NCBI GenBank assembly: GCA_021797225.1
Contig: JAKAAE010000102.1
Location: 1 to 5,937, forward strand
Length of the DNA stretch: 5,937 bases
Origin: Thermoplasmata archaeon
Lineage (GTDB): Archaea; Thermoplasmatota; Thermoplasmata; Thermoplasmatales; Thermoplasmataceae
Direction of reading: 5' to 3'
The notes under the pieces are model-generated. The model was not told where the DNA came from, ran no database searches, and worked only from the letters and a program-made list of their open reading frames with translations. The position numbers and the translations under genes were made by a program. Below are positions 1-5,709 of the stretch, piece by piece; the first letter of the stretch is position 1; each line of letters begins with the position of its first letter.

Positions 1-1173
1 TAGCCAGCCTGTTCCTCCCACTGCAAAGGCGAAGAATATAATGAATCCTGCAAACCCTATCAGAAGGCCTATGGCTATATGGTCGAGATAGAGGGCAGTT
101 CCTATAAAGTCAAATAGCGCCATGCCTCCGTATCCCACCAGGGCTAGATACCTTCTTCCGTAGGAATCAATAAGCCTGAAACCTATAAGTGTTGCAAGCA
201 CATTGATAATCGCAAGTATTGATGATGCCTCTATTCCAAATACTGCATTGGATAGATAAGATCCTCCTGTAGATCCGAATATATGAAGATCTGCTATCAC
301 CACCGGACCGTAATAGAATGGTACATTTATACCGGTTATCTGCTGGAACATCATGAATAATCCGACTATCACGAATGCCCTTTTTATTCCCGGTGTTGCT
401 TTCATCTTTGTTTCTAACCTGGCAAGCACACCGTGTGTTTCCTTCAACTGACTGTCGGTTGCCGTTATATTGAATCTCTTCAAGGATGCTTTAGCCTTAT
501 CATATTTTTCATGCAGTATCAGCCATCTGGGTGATTCCGGCATGTAGAACCTGAAAACAAGCCCTATAAGAGACGGGATTGCTGCAACCCCAAGAAGTAC
601 TCTCCAGTCTACCGCATATGCAAGTTGAGGTGCAACAAAGAATACTACCATACCCACAAGATATGCTCCCAGTATACCCTATGTAATCATCCACTGCTGC
701 ATAAGTGAAAGATGCCTCCTCCGATTTTTCGGTGCATATTCAACAATGTATGCTGTGGCTATTGCGGAATCTGCCCCTACAGCCAGTCCGATAAAAGTCC
801 TGGATACAAGAAGCATTACGAGATCAACGGAAAACGCAGATAATAACGCACCGATGGTATAAATAGCTGCATCGGTTATCAGTAGAAATTTTCTTCCGTA
901 TTTATCTGTCAGGGCTGCAGCAATAAGTGCACCTACAGCAGCACCTAAAGATGCCCCTGCTATGAGATACCCGTATACAAATGGGGCTGATATTGCAAGA
1001 TTCTTCGCAAACGGGATAAATCCCAGGTCAGTTCCTATGTTAGAGGTATCATATCCGAACAAAAAACCTCCTATCGTAGCAAGGATAGTGACGGCCCAGT
1101 AAAATTTTGTGGTCATCTTGCCATTCATCTGACTCAAAATTGGATCGCTGTCAATGTTATTTTGGCTCTCCAT
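1..1173 (-). pseudogene. Sugar-porter MFS transporter, interrupted by an in-frame TAG; 3' end beyond window
   Basis: A cytoplasmic-membrane sugar (or related small-molecule) carrier of the MFS sugar-porter family, probably a proton symporter. Reading from ATG 1173 on the minus strand, residues 35-43 read GGFLFGYDT, 90-95 DKYGRK (MFS motif A), 125-135 [11 protein letters not shown] and 145-152 EYAPKNRR. Codon 165 is TAG (679-681). The same frame then stays open to position 1 and carries the remaining family marks: PESPRW (212-217), QQITGIN (277-283) followed by YY (287-288), and the second-half repeat of motif A, DSYGRR (336-341). It breaks off in GGTGW, near helix 10, so about 60-80 residues lie outside the window. 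The stop falls in helix 5, after MQQWMIT and before GILGAYLVG, and replaces one residue without disturbing the frame. A TGG (Trp) to TAG change is a simple explanation (inference). Readthrough, a sequencing error, or expression of two halves (next in-frame ATG at 651, GTG at 657) cannot be excluded. The family call is secure; substrate unknown. Confidence 0.88.
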
Positions 1174-1389
1174 AAAGATCCATTTTTTCTGGATATTTAG
1201 AGATATCGTTTTATTTGATTATATTCCTGAAACTTATGGTGGTATCAAATGGAGAATCCACTCGATATAAATATTAATTATTATATAAAAATTTCTACTG
1301 GGAACATTTATATAATCGGATTTATGCAAGGATACAGAAAAAAAATTATCCATGCAAAGTTATATGTATTCTATTTAAGTTCACCCATT
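1174..1389. promoter_or_regulatory. Divergent intergenic region between the sugar porter and the DUF996 gene
   Basis: This 216-bp AT-rich spacer carries several TATA-like elements. For the minus-strand porter, the TAAATAT-like element at 1193-1200 is about 24 bp from ATG 1173, which suits a leaderless start. A second candidate lies near 1215-1229 (GAATATAA on the minus strand). On the plus strand, TATA-like stretches occur at 1281-1290, 1307-1316 (TTTATATAAT) and 1360-1368; only the last is correctly spaced for ATG 1390. The frame of the downstream gene stays open back to 1249, but that stretch has no recognisable protein character and covers the promoter, so I treat it as non-coding. Confidence 0.45.
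1359..1369 (+). promoter_or_regulatory. TATA box of the DUF996 gene (leaderless)
   Basis: The element TTATATGTA at 1360-1368 is centred about 26 bp upstream of ATG 1390, the spacing expected if transcription begins at or next to the start codon. No Shine-Dalgarno sequence precedes the ATG. The box therefore supports the start at 1390 over in-frame ATGs at 1249 and 1324. Confidence 0.6.
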
Positions 1390-2028
1390 ATGTATAGACA
1401 GCACATACCGCAACTTGAATCCGCCAAAACATATGGTATTCTGGGCGTAATTTTACAGTTTATAGGTGTAGCCGGCGATATATTCCTCCATGGTTTTGGA
1501 TTTATTATCAGCATAGTAGGATTAATTTTGCTCTTACTTGCCATAAAATCTATATCAGATTATTACAGTAATCAAAGACCATTCCGGTATATTTTATACA
1601 GCATTATTTCTGCAATAGTCTTTGGAATAATCAGCGCGCTGGCCATAATACTTATTCTGGTCCCTGTGATATTCAGTCTCAGCACCACTCCAGGACCTAG
1701 AAGTGCCTCCTCCACATTGTTAAGTAACATAGGCTTTATTTTTATAATCATGCTGATTTTACTGCTTGGAATTCTTCTTCCCATAATATTCGAATATCTT
1801 GCGTATAATGAAATATGGAATTTAACAGGAATAGATGATTTCCATACAGCAGGGCTTTTGCTTCTCATCGGCATTATATTAACTGTAATTATTATAGGCA
1901 TATTCCTGATAATAGCCGGAATCATAATACTGATAATAGGATTTAGTAAGCTTCCTGATTATGCAAAGCCAGTTATAATAGACCAGCCATCCGGTTCTGA
2001 ATTTGATACAGGTTTTAACCAGTTTTAA
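1390..2028 (+). CDS. DUF996-like multi-pass membrane protein
   Basis: A 212-residue integral membrane protein of unknown function. The N-terminus (PQLESAKTYGILGVIL) and the later run W-LTGIDDFHTAGLLLLIG resemble archaeal DUF996 proteins as I remember them. Hydrophobic segments fall roughly at 14-34, 35-54, 68-96, 114-138 and 153-187. The loop at 98-112 (STTPGPRSASS) is polar and may be exposed. The last 25 residues are hydrophilic, with Asp, Glu and Gln (DQPSGSEFDTG). I chose ATG 1390 because it sits 26 bp after a TATA box and gives the usual DUF996 N-terminus; the frame is open back to ATG 1249, which would add 47 atypical residues. The next gene starts 74 bp downstream with its own TATA-like box, so co-transcription is not required. 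No enzymatic or transport motif is visible. Confidence 0.75.
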   Translation: MYRQHIPQLESAKTYGILGVILQFIGVAGDIFLHGFGFIISIVGLILLLLAIKSISDYYSNQRPFRYILYSIISAIVFGIISALAIILILVPVIFSLSTTPGPRSASSTLLSNIGFIFIIMLILLLGILLPIIFEYLAYNEIWNLTGIDDFHTAGLLLLIGIILTVIIIGIFLIIAGIIILIIGFSKLPDYAKPVIIDQPSGSEFDTGFNQF

Positions 2029-2031
2029 ACA

Positions 2032-2060
2032 ATTTTTATGACTTTTATAGTCTATTTTTA
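2032..2060 (+). terminator. Probable terminator after the DUF996 gene
   Basis: Two T runs (2033-2037 and 2055-2059) flank a short hairpin-capable repeat: GACT at 2040-2043 pairs with AGTC at 2049-2052. Archaeal termination depends mainly on T-rich tracts, so the runs matter more than the weak stem. The position, just after the stop codon and before the next promoter, fits. Confidence 0.4.
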
Positions 2061-2068
2061 TCCAGTTC

Positions 2069-2080
2069 ATAAATATTATT
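2069..2080 (+). promoter_or_regulatory. TATA-like box for the gene at 2103
   Basis: The sequence ATAAATATTA at 2070-2079 lies about 28 bp upstream of ATG 2103. No purine-rich ribosome-binding site intervenes, so a leaderless transcript is likely. The surrounding AT-rich tract makes the exact box uncertain. Confidence 0.45.
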
Positions 2081-2102
2081 ATTAATAAAATATTAAGTTA
2101 TT

Positions 2103-2996
2103 ATGGCATCCTGCCCGGTATGTAATGAAAAATTTGAGTCCGGAGATTATTACACCATGGCTATTCACTTTATGAACCTTGAAAAAAGTGGCGACAAATA
2201 TCATGTACAGTGGATTAACAAAAACATTTCAAAACAGGACTTAAATATAATGCAGTTTACCTCTGCTATAGAGAGTTTCTATAATATGGGAAATGGGGGA
2301 ATAAAAGAATGGATTATTAATAAGGTTATTAAACAATTTCTTGGAGAGGTTCCACATCCTTTTGTATTGAAAATGCAGAGTTACAGCAAACCCTTGATGA
2401 TGGGCTATGCAGTTGAACATTATTCCTTTCTGAAACAATGGGTCAAATCATGTTCAATCATAGTATCAAAAACGGATATTGATGAGGTGCAAAGATATGA
2501 AATTGAAAATATTTTATCTAAATATTTCGGTATAGGACGAAAGAAACCGTATATTGAACTTTTACTTCAAATGGGAGAAGATTTGGAAATCGATAGAAAG
2601 AGAGTATTCAACATAGAACCCATGGATTGCACAAAGTTTGCCATATCACGCTGGAGGGACATAGCAAATAGATTCAACTGGATAGCAATCATGGCGGCAA
2701 TGCATTCACTGGAACTGATCGCCAACGGTAAATTGACTGAATACGGTGCAAAGTATTATTATTTCAATCCTGAAATGCTGAATTCACCATCGATCCCTGA
2801 CAGTGTAAAAAGATTTCTTGGTGACCATTTAAGAAGAGATGACTCCCGTTCCTTCAGAGCACTGGACATAATGGCAAAATACTGTCATGATTATAATATC
2901 GAAGATATTCAGGACGCATATCTTATGTCAGCATATGCATTTGACAGATATCTAGAAGCAATACTTGAAAGAGGTAAAATGTTTGAAAGCCAATAA
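2103..2996 (+). CDS. Zn-finger-like motif plus TenA/PqqC-like (haem-oxygenase-fold) protein
   Basis: A 297-residue, apparently soluble protein. The N-terminus holds a probable zinc-binding motif, C4-x2-C7 with H22 and H34 as the likely remaining ligands, followed by HVQWINKNIS. Residues ~75-290 are almost entirely helical and look like the TenA/THI-4/PqqC (haem-oxygenase-like) superfamily: VPHPF at 83-87, AVEHYSFLKQW at 103-113, GEDLEID at 158-164, an H-S-L-E-L helix at 201-205, YGAKYYYF at 214-221, and FLGDHLRRDD at 238-247. Family members are thiamin-related hydrolases, oxidases, or diiron oxygenases. Here the usual H-x3-D-x2-H signature near the C-terminus is only partly present: H242 and D246 are there, but position 249 is Arg. 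It may therefore bind metal differently or be non-catalytic. The fold assignment is by eye. No thiamin, PQQ or other pathway gene is adjacent, so no substrate can be named. Confidence 0.6.
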   Translation: MASCPVCNEKFESGDYYTMAIHFMNLEKSGDKYHVQWINKNISKQDLNIMQFTSAIESFYNMGNGGIKEWIINKVIKQFLGEVPHPFVLKMQSYSKPLMMGYAVEHYSFLKQWVKSCSIIVSKTDIDEVQRYEIENILSKYFGIGRKKPYIELLLQMGEDLEIDRKRVFNIEPMDCTKFAISRWRDIANRFNWIAIMAAMHSLELIANGKLTEYGAKYYYFNPEMLNSPSIPDSVKRFLGDHLRRDDSRSFRALDIMAKYCHDYNIEDIQDAYLMSAYAFDRYLEAILERGKMFESQ

Positions 2997-3315
2997 TGAG
3001 AATGAATTCAGATTATACAATGCTGATAAGTGGAAGTATTATAGAAAGACCTGGAACAAAAAAAATATTCTGTTTATATTTTATGGCAATAGTTATAAGA
3101 CCCAGAGGTAACGGATAAAAGAATATCAAGTGAACCTGAATCGTGGAAGACATTTCAGGATGCAATAGTCATTTAATGGATATCCAGCATGAGATTTCCA
3201 TGCTTATCAATATAATGGAAAACGTATATTTCAGTATTATTTTGATATTTTTTGTGTTCCTGCTATCGGAGAAATCAAATACATATATTTATATTCCATT
3301 TTTTATAATGAATAC
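2997..3315 (+). other. 319-bp stretch without a convincing gene; possible decayed coding sequence
   Basis: No confident gene lies here. A 38-codon ORF (ATG 3002 to TAA 3118) follows the previous stop by 5 bp but has no ribosome-binding site and no recognisable motif. A short reading in another frame, roughly 3104-3175, gives a protein-like DPEVTDKRISSEPESWKTF but has no start codon and is bounded by stops. A GTG-started frame at 3143 encodes a hydrophobic segment and runs over the start of the next gene. The frame of the 3316 gene is itself open upstream to 3193. Protein-like pieces in successive frames suggest an old frameshifted gene, but AT-rich chance ORFs could give the same picture. A TATA-like TTTATATTTTA occurs at about 3073-3083. 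Confidence 0.35.
3282..3294 (+). promoter_or_regulatory. TATA box for the 136-residue orphan gene
   Basis: The tract CATATATTTATAT (3282-3294) is centred about 28 bp upstream of ATG 3316, giving a leaderless start. A competing ATG at 3308 is in another frame. The spacing supports 3316 as the true start of a complete gene, although the frame is open further upstream. Confidence 0.5.
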
Positions 3316-3726
3316 ATGGCTGGTAATATTAGCTCATTTGAAGCGGAAGTCAAAACAAATTATGGTAAACTTGATATGGATTTTCCCCGGGGAAGCATTA
3401 AAATACTGGATAATTCAATAGTAGGAATACTGATAAAAAATGCGAAAAAGTCAAAAAGCGTTCAGTATAAATCAGGAGACAACGTGTATACAGCAACGTT
3501 CAGTACCTATACAAAACTGGATAAGGATGGAATGGTCGGAGTTTACTCAGATGTGCCGGATGATGCAAATATAAGGGAAATTACATTTATTGTAACAGGA
3601 TTTCATGCAAAATGGGATACAGAAGTTACATTTACAAAGGAATATATGCCTGTAACACCAGACAGGGAATTAAAGCATCTCATAAATTTCCAGAGAGCAA
3701 TTCTATTAACAGGACTTCTAAATTAA
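3316..3726 (+). CDS. Hypothetical protein, unrecognised, 136 residues
   Basis: I do not recognise this protein. It has no signal peptide or membrane segment. Residues 1-115 alternate short hydrophobic and charged stretches, as in a beta-rich domain: KLDMDFPRGSIKIL at 19-32, YTATFSTYTKL at 58-68, ITFIVTGFHAKWDTEVTFT at 89-107. The C-terminal ~25 residues (PDRELKHLINFQRAILLTGLL) look like an amphipathic helix. There are no Cys residues and no visible catalytic motif. ATG 3316 is favoured because a TATA box sits ~28 bp upstream. The same frame is open back to 3193 without a credible start, so the gene could be the surviving C-terminal part of a longer ancestor. It converges with the MFS carrier gene downstream, 43 bp apart, separated by a palindromic terminator. 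Confidence 0.6.
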   Translation: MAGNISSFEAEVKTNYGKLDMDFPRGSIKILDNSIVGILIKNAKKSKSVQYKSGDNVYTATFSTYTKLDKDGMVGVYSDVPDDANIREITFIVTGFHAKWDTEVTFTKEYMPVTPDRELKHLINFQRAILLTGLLN

Positions 3727-3741
3727 AAAATTTTTAATTTT
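3720..3741. terminator. Bidirectional A/T palindrome between convergent genes
   Basis: The arms AAATTAAAAA (3720-3729) and TTTTTAATTT (3731-3740) are perfect inverted complements separated by one base. Read on either strand, the second arm gives a T-rich tract, the main archaeal termination signal. It overlaps the stop codon of the 136-residue gene and lies about 30 bp past the stop of the minus-strand carrier, so it can serve both transcripts. Confidence 0.55.
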
Positions 3742-3769
3742 GTCCATAATTATTATAAATTCTACGCCT

Positions 3770-4984
3770 TCAGAATAATTCAGGATTTTCCTTTTCTATT
3801 TTTTCCATGGATGAGGTGAATCCATTCATTATTTTACTCACGGTCAGTGATATGAATAATGTTATTACTCCTATCGCAGCAAGTATGAACGGAAAGTAAA
3901 CAAATAATGATAGATAACCGAACACAAAGGCCATAACTGGAGAAGAGCTTACTGAGAACATACTTGTAACCGAGTTAAACTTACCTGTTATGCTGCTGGG
4001 TATTGAATTTATTACCATAGTTTCTATGTAAATATTGATAAAAGCAAGAATTAATCCAAGAGCAAATGAAAGAAAACCATCAATAACAGGAATTCTATTG
4101 AATGCTATCAAGATAATAGCAACTCCTGTGAATAGAATGTCCACTCCAATAAGCTTTTTACTCTTCTGGTAACGCTTGAATAAGGGATGCATGGAAAGTA
4201 TACCACCAACGAGCATGCCTGCTGGAAATCCGGCTATGAAAAATGTGTAATAAATAGAGCTTGCATGCATTATTTCATAAATCAATCCGGAGGAAAAAAC
4301 ATCAAGAGCCACAAACATACCGTTCAGTATTACTGTTAGCGTCAGAAATGGCAGTATACTTTTTACAATTTTAAATGTGCTTTTAAATCCGTTTTTAACG
4401 ATACTGCGATGGGATACCATGATTGTATTTGGAACGAATATAATAGCCAAGGCAATTACCGATATTCCTATAAGCAGGATATAAACATCCACGTAATTCA
4501 TGAATATGAGTATTCCACCTGCAATAATTCCTGCAAGTGTGGAAAGTCCAGATGAAAGCTGGTCTGCTGATTGTGCATTTGACATGTGTTCCGGAGGTAT
4601 AATTTCCTTTTCCAGTGCGCGGAAATCGTCGGATATTACCCATACAAACATGGATGAAAGGAAATCTACTGCATATATTATTAAAAGGCCATGTCCCTGT
4701 ATCATCAATGAGTAGCTGATAATCATCAATAAATTAATTCCTATATATATAAAATGCCTGTTATATTTATCAATTATTGCCCCTTCTGGAATTGCGATTA
4801 TAAGATACCCGAGTAAGGAAAATCCGGGAATCAGACTGACAAGGAAAACAGAATGGTAATTTGCAATAATTTCCCACATGAAATAAATATAATATGCGGT
4901 ATTGCTAAATCTGGCTATATTCCTTGAAATCAGATACCTGATAAAGGCACTTTTATTATGTTTGTAAAGATCTGAAGGTAACAT
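3770..4984 (-). CDS. MFS transporter, drug-efflux (MFS_3/DHA3-like) type
   Basis: A 404-residue, probably 12-helix carrier of the cytoplasmic membrane, likely a proton-driven exporter of drugs or other small molecules. Visible marks are the motif-A-like loop G68-x3-D72-K-Y-N-R76 between helices 2 and 3; a helix-5 region NAQSADQLSSG followed by AGIIAGG (136-157), typical of this branch; a charged mid-loop around 190-210; and IPSSITGKFNSV (328-339), resembling the loop before helix 11 of MFS_3 proteins. The C-terminus is short and acidic/lysine-rich (EKIEKENPELF). The frame extends three codons upstream to a TTG at 4993, but ATG 4984 lies 24-26 bp from the TATA element and is the better, leaderless start. 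It is divergent from the winged-helix regulator at 5029, 44 bp away, the classic arrangement of an efflux pump with its local regulator. The substrate cannot be read from the sequence. Confidence 0.85.
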   Translation of the reverse strand: MLPSDLYKHNKSAFIRYLISRNIARFSNTAYYIYFMWEIIANYHSVFLVSLIPGFSLLGYLIIAIPEGAIIDKYNRHFIYIGINLLMIISYSLMIQGHGLLIIYAVDFLSSMFVWVISDDFRALEKEIIPPEHMSNAQSADQLSSGLSTLAGIIAGGILIFMNYVDVYILLIGISVIALAIIFVPNTIMVSHRSIVKNGFKSTFKIVKSILPFLTLTVILNGMFVALDVFSSGLIYEIMHASSIYYTFFIAGFPAGMLVGGILSMHPLFKRYQKSKKLIGVDILFTGVAIILIAFNRIPVIDGFLSFALGLILAFINIYIETMVINSIPSSITGKFNSVTSMFSVSSSPVMAFVFGYLSLFVYFPFILAAIGVITLFISLTVSKIMNGFTSSMEKIEKENPELF

Positions 4985-4996
4985 ATAAATCAAACT

Positions 4997-5006
4997 TATA
5001 CGTATA
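4997..5006. repeat. Perfect 10-bp palindrome in the divergent promoter
   Basis: TATACGTATA is self-complementary and abuts the shared TATA element. Symmetry of this kind is what a dimeric winged-helix protein would bind, so it is a candidate operator half or full site for the regulator encoded at 5029 (inference). It lies between the TATA core and the carrier start, where binding would block transcription of the carrier. Confidence 0.4.
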
Positions 5007-5014
5007 TTTATATC
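5003..5014. promoter_or_regulatory. Shared bidirectional TATA element of the carrier and regulator genes
   Basis: The near-symmetrical tract TATATTTATATC gives a plus-strand box (TTTATATC, 5007-5014) and a minus-strand box (TATAAATA, 5005-5012). Its centre is about 24-26 bp from ATG 4984 on the minus strand and 20-28 bp from the two possible starts (5029 and 5035) on the plus strand. One TBP site could thus serve both leaderless genes, oriented by flanking sequence. A second AT palindrome, ATAAATTTAT (5021-5030), overlaps the regulator's start codon and could be an autoregulatory site. Confidence 0.55.
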
Positions 5015-5028
5015 TTATATATAAATTT

Positions 5029-5610
5029 ATGTTCATGGATGAGAAATACACGGATATACTGAATGTTTTAAGGAATCAAACAAAAATGAAAATTGTCACT
5101 CTGCTTATAAATTACAAGAAGATGACGGTTACAGGTATGGCGAAATACATAAAAACCACAAGATCAAATCTGTATCAGATCATGACGGAACTGGTATCCT
5201 CTGGCATTGTCAATGAACCGGAGATAAAGCCTAAGAAAAATTATGTTGAGAAATATTACAGCCTAAATAAGGATTATTTTGCCTTTCAAGATGAAAAGAT
5301 AGACAATGAAATAAAAGGTCTTCCTGATACAGAATTCAGGGAAACCTTGGCATCATTTCTGACTGCACAGTCATTGAATATAAGCATCTTGGCATCCTCC
5401 GTGGAGAATATGACTTTAGAGGAAATCAGAGAGATAAGAAACCAGCATGAACCGAATATAATGTCATACGGTACTATCTCCGGAGAAGGAGCATTATCCT
5501 TAACTACAGCTTTAAAAAAGGAACTCATAAAAACCATTGAGGATAAGGGAGATGAAAGTACTTTTCTCTTTTTGGTGTTTCCCTCTAGATTACTTACAGG
5601 TAAAGAATAG
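5029..5610 (+). CDS. ArsR-like winged-helix transcriptional regulator
   Basis: A 193-residue DNA-binding protein, probably the local regulator of the divergent MFS carrier. Residues ~7-80 form a winged-helix domain: a helix with ILNVLRNQTKMKIVTLL (10-26), a helix-turn-helix MTVTGMAKYIKTTRSNLYQI (32-51) with TTRSNLYQIMTELVSSG (43-59) as the recognition region, and a basic wing with KPKKNYVEKYYSLN (67-80). Residues 85-170 look helical and probably form the dimerisation or effector part; no Cys cluster or other metal-sensor motif is visible, which argues against metal sensing. ATG 5029 and ATG 5035 are both possible starts (MFMDEK); 5035 fits the TATA spacing slightly better. The last ~15 residues (FLVFPSRLLTGKE) end about 100 bp before a transposase gene, so alteration of the tail by insertion is possible but cannot be shown here. 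Either repression or autoregulation would fit the shared promoter. Confidence 0.78.
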   Translation: MFMDEKYTDILNVLRNQTKMKIVTLLINYKKMTVTGMAKYIKTTRSNLYQIMTELVSSGIVNEPEIKPKKNYVEKYYSLNKDYFAFQDEKIDNEIKGLPDTEFRETLASFLTAQSLNISILASSVENMTLEEIREIRNQHEPNIMSYGTISGEGALSLTTALKKELIKTIEDKGDESTFLFLVFPSRLLTGKE

Positions 5611-5660
5611 TGTTAGCATTGATTGGTTATGGATAGTTTAAACTTATACACATCTAAAGA

Positions 5661-5690
5661 GATATATATAACGAATAATTTATATAAATA
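5661..5690 (+). promoter_or_regulatory. Two TATA boxes upstream of the transposase gene
   Basis: GATATATATA (5661-5670) would place transcription start near 5692, giving a short leader of about 18 nt that contains the ribosome-binding site. TTTATATAAATA (5679-5690) would start transcription at the ATG itself and skip that site. The strong ribosome-binding site makes the upstream box the likelier one. Confidence 0.45.
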
Positions 5691-5695
5691 TATAG

Positions 5696-5706
5696 GGGAG
5701 GTAATC
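5696..5706 (+). promoter_or_regulatory. Strong Shine-Dalgarno sequence of the transposase gene
   Basis: GGGAGGTAATC matches the complement of the archaeal 16S rRNA 3' end almost throughout: the GGAGGT core is at 5697-5702 and ATC follows after one mismatch. It sits 7 nt before ATG 5710. It is the only clear Shine-Dalgarno site in the window and fixes this start codon; the other genes appear leaderless. Confidence 0.7.
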
Positions 5707-5709
5707 TAA

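Noticed and set aside
679..681. TAG read as pyrrolysine or another recoded residue
   Set aside because: A hydrophobic membrane helix is not where recoded residues are known, and no supporting gene or signal is visible in the window.
509..694. Minus-strand ORF of 61 codons, Cys/Gly-rich
   Set aside because: It lies in another frame within the sugar-porter gene, whose own frame carries all the family motifs.
1572..2070. Two minus-strand ORFs opposite the DUF996 gene
   Set aside because: They are antisense shadows of a hydrophobic gene, with no promoter or ribosome-binding site and no protein-like motif.
3143..3421. GTG-started 92-codon ORF with two hydrophobic segments
   Set aside because: It overlaps the better-supported gene at 3316 by 106 bp, lacks a ribosome-binding site, and its hydrophobicity is what T-rich DNA yields by chance.
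4395..4715. ORFs on either strand inside the MFS carrier gene
   Set aside because: They are alternative-frame shadows of a carrier gene with clear MFS features.
4985..4993. TTG start three codons upstream for the MFS carrier
   Set aside because: ATG 4984 has the right distance from the TATA element; a TTG inside the probable untranscribed promoter is unlikely.
5286..5537. Minus-strand 83-codon ORF inside the regulator gene
   Set aside because: It is an antisense shadow of the winged-helix regulator with no independent signals.
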